DNA from: an uncultured Flavobacterium sp.
GTDB lineage: Bacteria > Bacteroidota > Bacteroidia > Flavobacteriales > Flavobacteriaceae
DNA: 38,902 nucleotides
Direction of reading: 5' to 3'
NCBI RefSeq assembly: GCF_946479975.1
Contig: NZ_CAMLIX010000019.1
Location: forward strand, 1-38,902
Shown here: one piece after another, positions 1-6,702 of the stretch
Position numbering within the stretch: the stretch's first letter is position 1
Layout of the letters: each line of letters starts with the position of its first letter
Position numbers and translations under genes: made by a program
Notes under the pieces: generated by a model
Database searches by the model: none
What the model saw: the letters and a program-made list of their open reading frames with translations, nothing else
What the model was told of the DNA's origin: nothing

Positions 1-84
1 ATTGCATTTTTCCAGCAACGAAATACGCAGGTAATTGTGTCTACGCCCAAAATCATCCGTCAAAATAGTATTAGAGGCTGTCAT
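1..84 (-). CDS. moaA: GTP 3',8-cyclase MoaA, N-terminal fragment (cut by window edge)
   Basis: Reverse-strand reading from the ATG at 82-84 gives 28 codons, starting MTASNTILTDDFGRRHNYLR and reaching ISLLEKCN at the edge. The pattern of an L-x-D-x-FGR-x-H-x-YLRIS stretch followed by a first cysteine is the classic start of MoaA, the radical-SAM enzyme that begins molybdopterin synthesis from GTP. The final C is expected to be the first Cys of the CxxxCxxC iron-sulfur motif. The rest lies outside the window. The start overlaps the 3' end of moaCB by 14 nt, which fits translational coupling as the last visible gene of the Moco operon. Confidence 0.9.
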   Translation of the reverse strand, partial: MTASNTILTDDFGRRHNYLRISLLEKCN

Positions 85-985
85 GGTTTTTACCTTTTAA
101 AATATGAAAAACGTGCAGTACATGAGGAAAAACAGCATCCATTGATTCTCGCACTCCGTTTGTGGAACCTGGCAAAGCCAAAACCAAAGTTTTACCCAAA
201 GTTCCTGCAACACTTCTAGACAACATTGCATATGGCATTCTATCTTGTCCGTAATTGCGAATCGCTTCTTCTATTCCTGGGATTCTACTTTCTAAAATCG
301 GCGATAAGGCTTCTGGCGTAACGTCTCTTGGAGATAATCCTGTTCCGCCTGTAAAAATTACCAGCTGATTTTCTTCAGCGAAAGCTTTAGTTTTTTCCTG
401 AATAATATCCAATTCATCTGGAATAATTTCATAATGAGAAGTTTCGACTCCGTACGATTCTAACTTTTCTACGATAACTTTTCCAGAACGATCTTCTTTA
501 TCTCCAGCAAAAATCGAATCGGAACAAACGAAAACTGCCGCTCTTATTGCGTTTGGAAATTTATTTTCAAAAGAAGATTTTCCGCCTTCCTTATTTATTA
601 ATTTGATGGTAGAAATTTCAATTTCTTTGTCAATTGGTTTCAGCATATCATACATTGTAAGCGCAACAATCGATGCTCCGTGCATGGCTTCAACCTCAAC
701 TCCAGTTTTGTAAACCGTTTTTACGTTGAAAATAATATGAATTTCTAAACCTTCAATTTTATAGTCAACCGATGTAAATTCAATTGGAAGCGGGTGACAA
801 TCTGGAATGGATAAATGGGTATTTTTTACCGCAAATAATCCCGCAGTTTTTGCCATTTCAAGCACATTTCCTTTTGGCACCAAATTATTAACAACAGCAT
901 CAATTGTTTCTTGTCGGCTGACTTTTACAATTGCGGTTGCGGTTGCTTTTCTTAAAGTACTTATTTTATGCGTAATATCTACCAT
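71..985 (-). CDS. moaCB: Bifunctional MoaC-MogA/MoaB molybdenum cofactor protein
   Basis: This 304-residue protein is a fusion. Residues 1 to about 145 are MoaC (cyclic pyranopterin monophosphate synthase), with the IPDCHPLPIEF metal/substrate region, GVEVEAMHGASIVALTMYDM and a KLINKEGGKS stretch. Residues about 147-304 are a MogA/MoaB molybdopterin-binding domain with the GGTGLSPRDVTPEA signature, which adenylylates molybdopterin before metal insertion. The protein therefore covers an early and a late step of Moco synthesis in the cytoplasm. Its ATG overlaps the stop of moaE by one base (TAATG), and its end overlaps moaA by 14 nt, so the three are clearly cotranscribed. This fusion is known in Bacteroidota. 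Confidence 0.93.
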   Translation of the reverse strand: MVDITHKISTLRKATATAIVKVSRQETIDAVVNNLVPKGNVLEMAKTAGLFAVKNTHLSIPDCHPLPIEFTSVDYKIEGLEIHIIFNVKTVYKTGVEVEAMHGASIVALTMYDMLKPIDKEIEISTIKLINKEGGKSSFENKFPNAIRAAVFVCSDSIFAGDKEDRSGKVIVEKLESYGVETSHYEIIPDELDIIQEKTKAFAEENQLVIFTGGTGLSPRDVTPEALSPILESRIPGIEEAIRNYGQDRMPYAMLSRSVAGTLGKTLVLALPGSTNGVRESMDAVFPHVLHVFHILKGKNHDSL

Positions 986-1416
986 TAACTATTTTGTTTC
1001 CAAGTGAATGTATCGTTTTCAAACATTTCTTTCCCAAAAATAGGAACATCGGTTTTGATCCAGTTTACGATTGCTTCTGTCGCTTCATAAACTTGTTTGC
1101 GACGTGTTGCCGAAACAAAAACAAACAAACAAATTTCACCTGCCTTTACAACGCCTAAACTGTGGTAAATGTGCATGCAGGTCAGGTCGAACTTAGCGAA
1201 AGCTTTCTCGCGAATGGTATGCAAAGCTTCATTTGCCATGTCTGTATATGCCGAATAATCAATTGCTACGACCGTATTGTCGTGAATAATATCGGCACGA
1301 ACTTGTCCCAAAAAGATATTATGCGCGCCAATTGTATGTTTTGATTGGTGTTTGGCAATCGATTCTGCTATAAATTCAGGAGAAATTGGTCCTTGTACAA
1401 ATACATTTTTACTCAT
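985..1416 (-). CDS. moaE: Molybdopterin synthase catalytic subunit MoaE
   Basis: The 143-residue protein matches MoaE in length and in landmarks: a G-A-x-N-x-F-x-G-x-VR start (GAHNIFLGQVRADI), IYHSLGVVKAGE, and the C-terminal VPIFGKEMF that carries the conserved active-site lysine. MoaE moves sulfur from the MoaD C-terminal thiocarboxylate onto cyclic pyranopterin monophosphate to make molybdopterin. Its partner moaD is encoded two genes upstream at 2788. The stop codon shares one base with the moaCB start. The gap to the upstream moeB-like gene holds a palindromic repeat. Confidence 0.93.
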   Translation of the reverse strand: MSKNVFVQGPISPEFIAESIAKHQSKHTIGAHNIFLGQVRADIIHDNTVVAIDYSAYTDMANEALHTIREKAFAKFDLTCMHIYHSLGVVKAGEICLFVFVSATRRKQVYEATEAIVNWIKTDVPIFGKEMFENDTFTWKQNS

Positions 1417-1431
1417 TTTTTATTTTTTTTT

Positions 1432-1539
1432 GCCACGAATTCACGAATTATTGTGTAATAATTTGTGTGATTCAGCATTACACAAATTTATTTTTTAAAT
1501 CTATCCGCAAAGTATGGGATTAATTCGTGAATTCGTGGC
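1432..1539. repeat. Palindromic intergenic element with perfect 19-nt arms
   Basis: Arms gccacgaattcacgaatta (1432-1450) and its exact reverse complement (1521-1539) enclose about 70 nt. An inner 9-nt pair lies at 1451-1459 (ttgtgtaat) and 1477-1485 (attacacaa), so the whole can fold into a long hairpin. The right arm overlaps the last codons of the upstream gene. This type of repeat is common between genes in flavobacterial genomes; that statement is from memory. Confidence 0.85.
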
Positions 1540-2611
1540 TATTCTTTTTTTCATCAAATAAATGTTTCATTTCTAAAGCTCCACCTAAAATACTTTTCAC
1601 ATTTTGAAACTGATTCTTCTGAAGCAATTCAACTGCGATTTTACTTCTAATTCCGGATTGGCAGAAAACATAAATAACTTGATTTTTATTTAAATTTTTA
1701 ATTTCTACCTCCAAATTTAAAAGCGGAATCTGAATGCTGTTTTTAAATTTTATTTTCGGAAGTTCCTCTTCATTTCTAACATCTAAAAAAAGAACGGCAT
1801 CATTTTCTATTTCATCCAAAATTGATTCGAAATTTATTTCTTCAATCTCGTTTTCAGATGAATTATATTTTTTATAAAACTCTTCTTTTGTTAATTGAAT
1901 AGTTGAATTTTTATCGAAATCATACTTCTGCTGTTCGTTGTCTAAAATAGTATAAACCAATATTTTTCCGCTTAAAACTTCTCCAATTCCGAGAATCATT
2001 TTAATGACTTCGTTGGCTTGCAACATTCCAATAATTCCAACAGAAATTCCGATTACTCCGGCATCTTCACAATTTAGTGCGGTCTTATTTTCATCTGGAT
2101 ACAAACATCTGTATGTTGGTCCGTTTTGATAATTGAAAACCGAAACTTGTCCTTGAAATCTAAAAATAGAACCGTAAACCATTGGTTTATTCGTTACGAG
2201 ACAAGCATCATTAATTAAATATTTAATTGAAATAGTGTCGGTTGCATCAACAATAATATCATATTTTTCGAGTAAGGAAATGGCATTTTTTCCAGATAAT
2301 TTTTCAGAAAAAGCATTGACTTTTATTTCTGGATTTAATTCTGAAATCATCAATTTCGCTTCTTCTGCTTTTGATTTCCCAACTGCCAAAGTTTTATAAA
2401 TAACCTGACGATGTAAATTTGAAACGTCGATTGTATCATCATCAACAATTCCGATTTCGCCAATTCCAGCAGCTGCTAAATAGGGCAAAATTGATGCGCC
2501 CAAACCGCCTGCACCAATTACCAAAACTTTTGATTTGGATAATTTTTGCTGACCTTCCTCTCCTATTTCAGGAAGAATGGTTTGTCGGTTATATCTCGTT
2601 GATTCTTTCAT
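1520..2611 (-). CDS. moeB: MoeB/ThiF-type adenylyltransferase with C-terminal rhodanese domain
   Basis: The 363-residue protein has a ThiF/MoeB/E1-like domain at about residues 1-240, with the ATP-binding VIGAGGLGAS at 31-40, followed by a rhodanese domain with active loop CQSGIRS starting at C317. This MoeZ/MOCS3-like architecture adenylates the C-terminal Gly-Gly of MoaD and can supply the persulfide for its thiocarboxylation. Unusually, the structural zinc site seems lost: the usual CYRC is TYRC and the second CxxC pair expected after the adenylation core is absent. The last residues (SHEFTN) and the stop are encoded by one arm of a palindromic repeat, so the original C-terminus may have been altered. 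MoaD, its likely substrate, is the next gene upstream. Confidence 0.88.
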   Translation of the reverse strand: MKESTRYNRQTILPEIGEEGQQKLSKSKVLVIGAGGLGASILPYLAAAGIGEIGIVDDDTIDVSNLHRQVIYKTLAVGKSKAEEAKLMISELNPEIKVNAFSEKLSGKNAISLLEKYDIIVDATDTISIKYLINDACLVTNKPMVYGSIFRFQGQVSVFNYQNGPTYRCLYPDENKTALNCEDAGVIGISVGIIGMLQANEVIKMILGIGEVLSGKILVYTILDNEQQKYDFDKNSTIQLTKEEFYKKYNSSENEIEEINFESILDEIENDAVLFLDVRNEEELPKIKFKNSIQIPLLNLEVEIKNLNKNQVIYVFCQSGIRSKIAVELLQKNQFQNVKSILGGALEMKHLFDEKKNSHEFTN

Positions 2612-2646
2612 TACAATTTTAACGAACCCATTGGGCGTATTTTTTT

Positions 2647-2780
2647 AAACACATAGAAAAATAGTTGTTTGCAGGTTTAAAAAAGGCGTTTCACTAATTT
2701 AAATTTACATAGATTATGTCTGAAACTTGTTTCTTGTATTCTCTTTTTTCAACACAAAAAAGTATGTTTCTATGTGTTTA
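2647..2780. repeat. Palindromic repeat of the 'aaacacatag' family, copy 1
   Basis: Outer arms at 2647-2664 (taaacacatagaaaaata) and 2763-2780 (reverse complement, one mismatch) enclose an AT-rich core and fill the moaD-moeB gap. A 21-nt internal stretch at 2680-2700 recurs exactly, inverted, at 11417-11437 inside a second copy of the same element. That exact sharing between distant gaps shows a dispersed repeat family rather than a chance hairpin. Confidence 0.85.
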
Positions 2781-2787
2781 TTTTTTT

Positions 2788-3027
2788 TTATCCTCCTGCA
2801 AATGGCGGTAATAAAGCGACTACATCACTTATCTGCAAAGTGTGATCGGCCGTTTTTGAAACTATTTTTTGATTTACTGCTACACTGAATGTCATCGATT
2901 CAAATTGATATTTTTCTTCTAAATTCTGCAATAATTTTTGCAGTGATAATTCTTCAGAAAAAGATAATTTCTCGAATTCGCATTTCGTTTTTTCAGCGAC
3001 AGCTCCAAAATATTTAATCTCGATCAT
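2788..3027 (-). CDS. moaD: Molybdopterin synthase sulfur-carrier subunit MoaD
   Basis: The 79-residue protein has ubiquitin-fold character and ends in LLPPFAGG. The C-terminal Gly-Gly is the hallmark of MoaD/ThiS sulfur carriers and is the residue adenylated by MoeB and then thiocarboxylated. Length and ending fit MoaD rather than ThiS, which is usually about 66 residues, and the operon context is Moco synthesis. Only two bases separate it from cobA upstream. It would pair with MoaE (985-1416). Confidence 0.92.
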   Translation of the reverse strand: MIEIKYFGAVAEKTKCEFEKLSFSEELSLQKLLQNLEEKYQFESMTFSVAVNQKIVSKTADHTLQISDVVALLPPFAGG

Positions 3028-3029
3028 TT

Positions 3030-3818
3030 TTATAAATTTAAATTCTGAAAAATAAATTCATCTTCAAAGTGTTCTTGAAAATAAGAAATCCAGCTTGATG
3101 TATTTCTCACGACTTCGCCAATAACAATAATTGCGGGCGATGAAATATTTTTCTCAGCTACCAATTTAGTAATTGTATTGATAGTTCCAATTACTTTCTG
3201 CTCTGAATTTTTTGTTCCGTTCTGAATAATTGCAACTGGAAGATCATCATTTCTGTTTTCTTGATAAATCGAAATGATTTCATCTAATTTATGCATTCCC
3301 ATCAAAATGACCACAGTTGCCGCCGATTTTGAAGCCAAATGAATGTCTTTTGACAATTTATGATCTGAAGTTGTTCCTGTAATAACCCAAAAACTCTCGG
3401 CAACTTTTCGCTGCGTCAGACTTATTCCCACCGAAGCAGGAACACCCAAAGCTGATGAAATTCCGGGAACAATAGCGGTTTCAATTCCGAAATCTTCTGC
3501 AAATTCGATTTCTTCACTTCCTCTTCCAAAAACAAAAGGATCACCGCCTTTTAAGCGAACCACATGTCCGTGTTTTTTTGCCATCGAAACAATCAAATCG
3601 TTTATTTGATCTTGCGTGTAGGCATGACAACCCAATCGTTTTCCAACAAAAACAATTTCTGCATTAGATGCATATTCGAGTAATTCTTCGTTTACTAAAG
3701 CATCATACAAAACCACGTCGGCACTTTTTAAAGCTTTTATGGCTTTCATCGTAATCAATTCAACGTCGCCTGGACCTGCGCCTACAATGGTCAATTTTGG
3801 TGTTTTTAAGTTTTGCAT
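3030..3818 (-). CDS. cobA: Uroporphyrinogen-III C-methyltransferase (SUMT)
   Basis: This 262-residue protein belongs to the tetrapyrrole methylase family. It has the N-terminal VGAGPGDVELITMKA loop, RLKGGDPFVFGRGSEE, and IVPGISSALGVPAS, all typical of SUMT enzymes that convert uroporphyrinogen III to precorrin-2 with two SAM. There is no CysG-type oxidase/chelatase domain, so another protein must finish siroheme. Siroheme is needed by assimilatory nitrite and sulfite reductases. Its place between moaD (2-nt gap) and mobA (5-nt gap) suggests the operon supports nitrate and nitrite reduction together; those reductases are not in the window. Confidence 0.92.
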   Translation of the reverse strand: MQNLKTPKLTIVGAGPGDVELITMKAIKALKSADVVLYDALVNEELLEYASNAEIVFVGKRLGCHAYTQDQINDLIVSMAKKHGHVVRLKGGDPFVFGRGSEEIEFAEDFGIETAIVPGISSALGVPASVGISLTQRKVAESFWVITGTTSDHKLSKDIHLASKSAATVVILMGMHKLDEIISIYQENRNDDLPVAIIQNGTKNSEQKVIGTINTITKLVAEKNISSPAIIVIGEVVRNTSSWISYFQEHFEDEFIFQNLNL

Positions 3819-3823
3819 AATCT

Positions 3824-4393
3824 TCAGCTTAAATTGATATTCAGGTCGTTTAATTCGTCTGCCGAATTAATATTGGTTAACGGAAAGTTTTCACTTTCTT
3901 CTATGCTTATAATTTGATGCGGCAGTTTCGCCAGCAAATCCATCATTTTTAGTTCGTCTGAATCAATTGATTCTTTTATAATGGGCACAATACTTTTAGA
4001 ATAAATTCCAATTAGTGGATGCGTTTTACTTTCTGATGCAAAAACTGTAATTCCTGCTTCTTCTGTATGTTTTGAAATTAATTCCTGTAATAATTCGGTA
4101 GAAATTAACGGAATATCACAACTTAAAATCAAATTAAATTCGGTTTCAGAATGCAGTAAAGCGGTGTAAATTCCACCCAGTGGCCCTTTATCTGAAATTA
4201 AATCCGGTATTTTTTTATAAGGCAGATAATCGTATTCTTTTGAAGCCGTTATCAATTTTATTTGATCTGTAACAGGCAGAATCGCTTGAATAATATGTTC
4301 AATAAATGGCTTTTTCTGAAACAAAACCAATCCTTTTTCTGACTGCATTCTGGAGCTTTTTCCTCCACAAAGAATAAATACTGATATGTTCAT
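3824..4393 (-). CDS. mobA: Molybdenum cofactor guanylyltransferase MobA
   Basis: The 189-residue protein begins with FILCGGKSSRMQSEKGLVLF, the nucleotide-binding G-G-x-S-x-RM-x-x-x-K motif of MobA/MobA-like NTP transferases, and later has LILSCDIPLIS, the metal-binding CDxP site. MobA adds GMP to Moco to make the bis-MGD form used by DMSO-reductase family enzymes such as nitrate reductase. The usual G after RM is Q here, but the lysine is kept. MocA (CMP transfer) is the main alternative, less likely next to a full bacterial Moco operon and at this length. Confidence 0.88.
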   Translation of the reverse strand: MNISVFILCGGKSSRMQSEKGLVLFQKKPFIEHIIQAILPVTDQIKLITASKEYDYLPYKKIPDLISDKGPLGGIYTALLHSETEFNLILSCDIPLISTELLQELISKHTEEAGITVFASESKTHPLIGIYSKSIVPIIKESIDSDELKMMDLLAKLPHQIISIEESENFPLTNINSADELNDLNINLS

Positions 4394-4608
4394 GGTTGTT
4401 TCTATGTTTCAGGTTTATTTTGTTTCAGGTTTCAGGTTTCATGGCTTGCGTTCCAATGGTTAAAACCATTGGCTATGTTTTCTTTTCTTGAATTTTTGAT
4501 TTTTCATCAAGCTATATGTTTTTTTTATACAGCGGTTTCCCTAATTCACTATAAAAATCTTTCCTTACCCTTTAATTTTTAATCTTTAATTTTTAATTTC
4601 CCTTAAAG
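4394..4608. repeat. mobA-moeA gap with a perfect 20-bp palindrome
   Basis: The gap holds the perfect palindrome ccaatggttaaaaccattgg at 4453-4472, preceded by several iterations of tttcagg between about 4406 and 4440. The rest is AT-rich without an ORF or clear promoter, so moeA and mobA are probably still cotranscribed through it. Confidence 0.75.
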
Positions 4609-5781
4609 TTAATCAATCGGCAGAATCGTGACTAGTTCTTCTTTTTTAATACTTTGAATATTGTGAGGCACGAGTACCAAACCATTCGCAATAGCAAAAG
4701 AATTAAGCATTGCAGAACTTTGTCCGTCTAGAATTGTAACACTCGTTTCATCGTACAACGCTTTTAAAAATAGTGTTTTACCGGTTGTATTTTCAATTGT
4801 ACTATTTAACTTTCTTACGATTTTTGGCAGATGCGTACTAGAAAAACCCATTCTGTTTTTCAAAGCTGGATAGACATAAATATAAAAATTAGTCAGCGAT
4901 GAGGCTGGATTTCCCGGAAGTGCAAAAACCAAAGTATCTTCTTTAGAACCAAAAAACATCGGCTTTCCTGGTCTCTGATTGATTTTATAAAAAAGCTCTT
5001 GAACTCCATTTTTCAATAATGCTTCTTTTACAAAATCGTAATCGCCAACCGAAATACCGCCAGAAATAAGTACTACATCATTCTTTTTAAGAATTGACTT
5101 TAATGCCTTTTTTGTTGCTTTTAATTTATCTTTTACAGTATAAACTTTTGTTTTTTTTATTCCGATAGTTTCCAACGCAGCTTTAAGCATTACGGAATTA
5201 CTTTCGTAAATTTTTCCTTTTGAAAGTTTTTTCCCAGGTTGAACTAACTCATTTCCAGTTACCAAAATTGCAACCTTAGGCTTTTTATATACTGTTATTT
5301 CAGTAATTCCAAGACAAGCTAGAAAACCAATTGCTGCAGGAGTAATTAAAGTATTGGCATCAAACACAACATCTTCTACATTAATCTGCTCACCTTTGTT
5401 TCTAACATTTGCCCCAAGTTCTGGTTTTTGGGCAATTAAAATCGAATTTTCATTTGCCATGACATGTTCCTGCATGACAACCGTATCTGCATTGTGAGGA
5501 ACAAACGCTCCTGTAAAAATGCGGATTGCTTCGTTTTCTTTCAGCTTTATGTTAGAATGATCACCCGCCTGCGAAATTCCAATTACGTCAAACTGATGCC
5601 TTTCTGAATAAATAAAAGCGTAACCATCCATTGCAGATTGTCTAAAAGGAGGCATCGAAATTGGTGAATAAATGGTTTCTGCCAATACATATCCAAGTGC
5701 TTTATGAACCGCAATTTTCTGTGTTGACAAAGTAGAACTATTTGCTGCTACAATTTCTAAGGCTTCTTTTACTTCTATCAT
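4609..5781 (-). CDS. moeA: Molybdopterin molybdenumtransferase MoeA
   Basis: The 390-residue protein is full length for MoeA. Landmarks are PFRQSAMDGYAF near residue 46, RIFTGAFVPHNADTVVMQE, NVRNKGEQ, and the MogA-like domain with SGGISVGDYDFV and LPGNPASSLTNF. MoeA inserts molybdenum into adenylylated molybdopterin made by the MogA domain of moaCB. It is the first gene of the minus-strand Moco operon, and its upstream region carries a candidate promoter and operator (5808-5832). Confidence 0.94.
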   Translation of the reverse strand: MIEVKEALEIVAANSSTLSTQKIAVHKALGYVLAETIYSPISMPPFRQSAMDGYAFIYSERHQFDVIGISQAGDHSNIKLKENEAIRIFTGAFVPHNADTVVMQEHVMANENSILIAQKPELGANVRNKGEQINVEDVVFDANTLITPAAIGFLACLGITEITVYKKPKVAILVTGNELVQPGKKLSKGKIYESNSVMLKAALETIGIKKTKVYTVKDKLKATKKALKSILKKNDVVLISGGISVGDYDFVKEALLKNGVQELFYKINQRPGKPMFFGSKEDTLVFALPGNPASSLTNFYIYVYPALKNRMGFSSTHLPKIVRKLNSTIENTTGKTLFLKALYDETSVTILDGQSSAMLNSFAIANGLVLVPHNIQSIKKEELVTILPID

Positions 5782-5807
5782 TTGCTTTTAGTAATAAACT
5801 AAGTAAA

Positions 5808-5832
5808 AATACTTATTACAAATATAAGTATT
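5808..5832 (-). promoter_or_regulatory. Candidate Moco operon promoter overlapped by an inverted repeat
   Basis: A perfect 9-nt inverted repeat, aatacttat (5808-5816) and ataagtatt (5824-5832), flanks 7 nt. On the minus strand the centre reads TATATTTG (5819-5826), matching the Bacteroidota -7 consensus TAnnTTTG about 38 nt upstream of the moeA ATG. No good -33 TTTG lies 19-21 nt upstream. A repeat covering the -7 box suggests a repressor site, which is inference. Confidence 0.5.
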
Positions 5833-6180
5833 TATTATTAGCTTGGTTTAAAAATATTTATTTTCTTTTGAATCCTATAAAATTAGTTTAATTTATTCAA
5901 AATCAACTTTTAAATTGCCTGTTCACTTCAATAAAATGAATGTAAAATCATTTTCACGACTTTTTTTGACTCTTTCTAGCTTATTAGAAATGAACTTTTA
6001 TTAATTCATGTATTAAAAGCAAGTGTAAAATACTACAATTTAATAGGTTCAAAGAAAAATATTTTAACATTTTTTCAAAAAACAATTTTATCCTCAATCC
6101 TTTAAAAATAAGGCTTTGGCATCTAATATATTAGCTCTAAAGGCGATACAAAGACAGTTTTTTAAAAAAAAAGTTTATAA
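5833..6180. other. AT-rich gap between divergent operons
   Basis: About 350 nt between the moeA promoter and the first susC leader. I see no credible ORF, RNA gene, terminator or repeat here. Confidence 0.6.
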
Positions 6181-6183
6181 ATT

Positions 6184-6237
6184 TTTGGTTTTTATTATAT
6201 AAAAATTAACTTTGTCTATAGGATTAGTAGAGTTTAA
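6184..6237 (+). promoter_or_regulatory. Promoter and conserved initial transcribed region of SusCD-sulfatase locus 1
   Basis: TTTG (6184-6187), a 19-nt spacer and TAACTTTG (6207-6214) match the Bacteroidota -33/-7 promoter consensus. The block 6202-6237 is identical over 36 nt to 18925-18960 upstream of the second susC, and spacing to the -33 box is also the same. The part after the -7 box (ctataggattagtagagttt) is conserved beyond promoter needs and may be an operator or RNA element. Confidence 0.75.
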
Positions 6238-6267
6238 ATAATGTTTAAAACCTAAAAAACTATTATT

Positions 6268-6354
6268 GTGAAAACAACAGAAAGCATCTCGCATTACATT
6301 CTTCCTAAAGACTGCACTTATAACACTTTTTGTTATATGTGTTTCTGTTGTTAA
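6268..6354 (+). CDS. Cys-rich leader peptide uORF1, copy 1 (28 aa, GTG start)
   Basis: A 28-codon ORF starting GTG, with residues KTTESISHYIL near the start and YNTFCYMCFCC then TAA at the end. The paralogous leader at 18978-19064 has the same length, stop position and framework (KTT at 2-4, YIL at 10-12, TYN at 17-19, CYMC at 22-25, C27), although the DNA between differs. An in-frame stop lies just upstream at 6253-6255. It sits about 54 nt after the -7 box. A clustered run of Cys codons just before the stop is typical of leader peptides that sense an amino acid. Function is inferred; no similarity to a named peptide is claimed. Confidence 0.55.
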   Translation: MKTTESISHYILPKDCTYNTFCYMCFCC

Positions 6355-6536
6355 TATTCTCCTTTTACTTTGTTTGCTGATTTTTACATAATAGCAAATT
6401 TCTTAAAAACACACCACCAAAAATATATATTGAATTTACCCAAAAATCATTCTGATGCTTTTTTTGCATTGGACAGATTCTTGAAACCATACCTATTATT
6501 CAGAATTTAAATAACTAACAATTAAAAGAAACTAAA

Positions 6537-6569
6537 ATGAAAATTATGCAAACCTGCTGCTGTAAATAA
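6537..6569 (+). CDS. Leader peptide uORF2, copy 1 (MKIMQTCCCK)
   Basis: ATG-initiated 10-codon ORF with three consecutive Cys codons, ending TAA five bases before a perfect hairpin. The second locus has a 10-codon ORF (MKIMHCPILS) at the same distance from the same hairpin. The shared start (MKIM then Q/H), equal length and equal spacing support translation. It lies 182 nt after uORF1 and 133 nt before susC. Confidence 0.5.
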   Translation: MKIMQTCCCK

Positions 6570-6574
6570 AAAAA

Positions 6575-6664
6575 GCCATTTCTGCGGCAACAGAAATGGC
6601 AAGGCTTAAAGAACATTTATCACTAAATCAAGAACACTTTTAGAGTACTGTATAAACAGTGCTC
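6575..6664 (+). promoter_or_regulatory. Conserved leader hairpin plus second stem upstream of susC1
   Basis: Stem 6575-6584/6591-6600 has ten perfect pairs (gccatttctg with cagaaatggc) and loop cggcaa. The second locus has the same stem and the identical loop at 19258-19281, with a T-G wobble replacing a pair. The 3' flank (aaag aacatttatca) is also conserved. A second stem lies at 6643-6651/6656-6664 (gagtactgt with acagtgctc, one wobble). There is no U-run after either, so these are not ordinary terminators; control of translation or RNA stability fits better. Confidence 0.6.
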
Positions 6665-6702
6665 AGGGCGTCTTGTTAATTACTTAAAACCAGTACAAAG
6701 AA

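Noticed and set aside
71..985. Two separate genes moaC and moaB
   Set aside because: One uninterrupted frame spans both domains with no internal stop or start signal at the junction; it is a fusion.
6241..6255. Five-codon ATG ORF (MFKT) before uORF1 in leader 1
   Set aside because: It has no counterpart in the second leader, so it is not supported.
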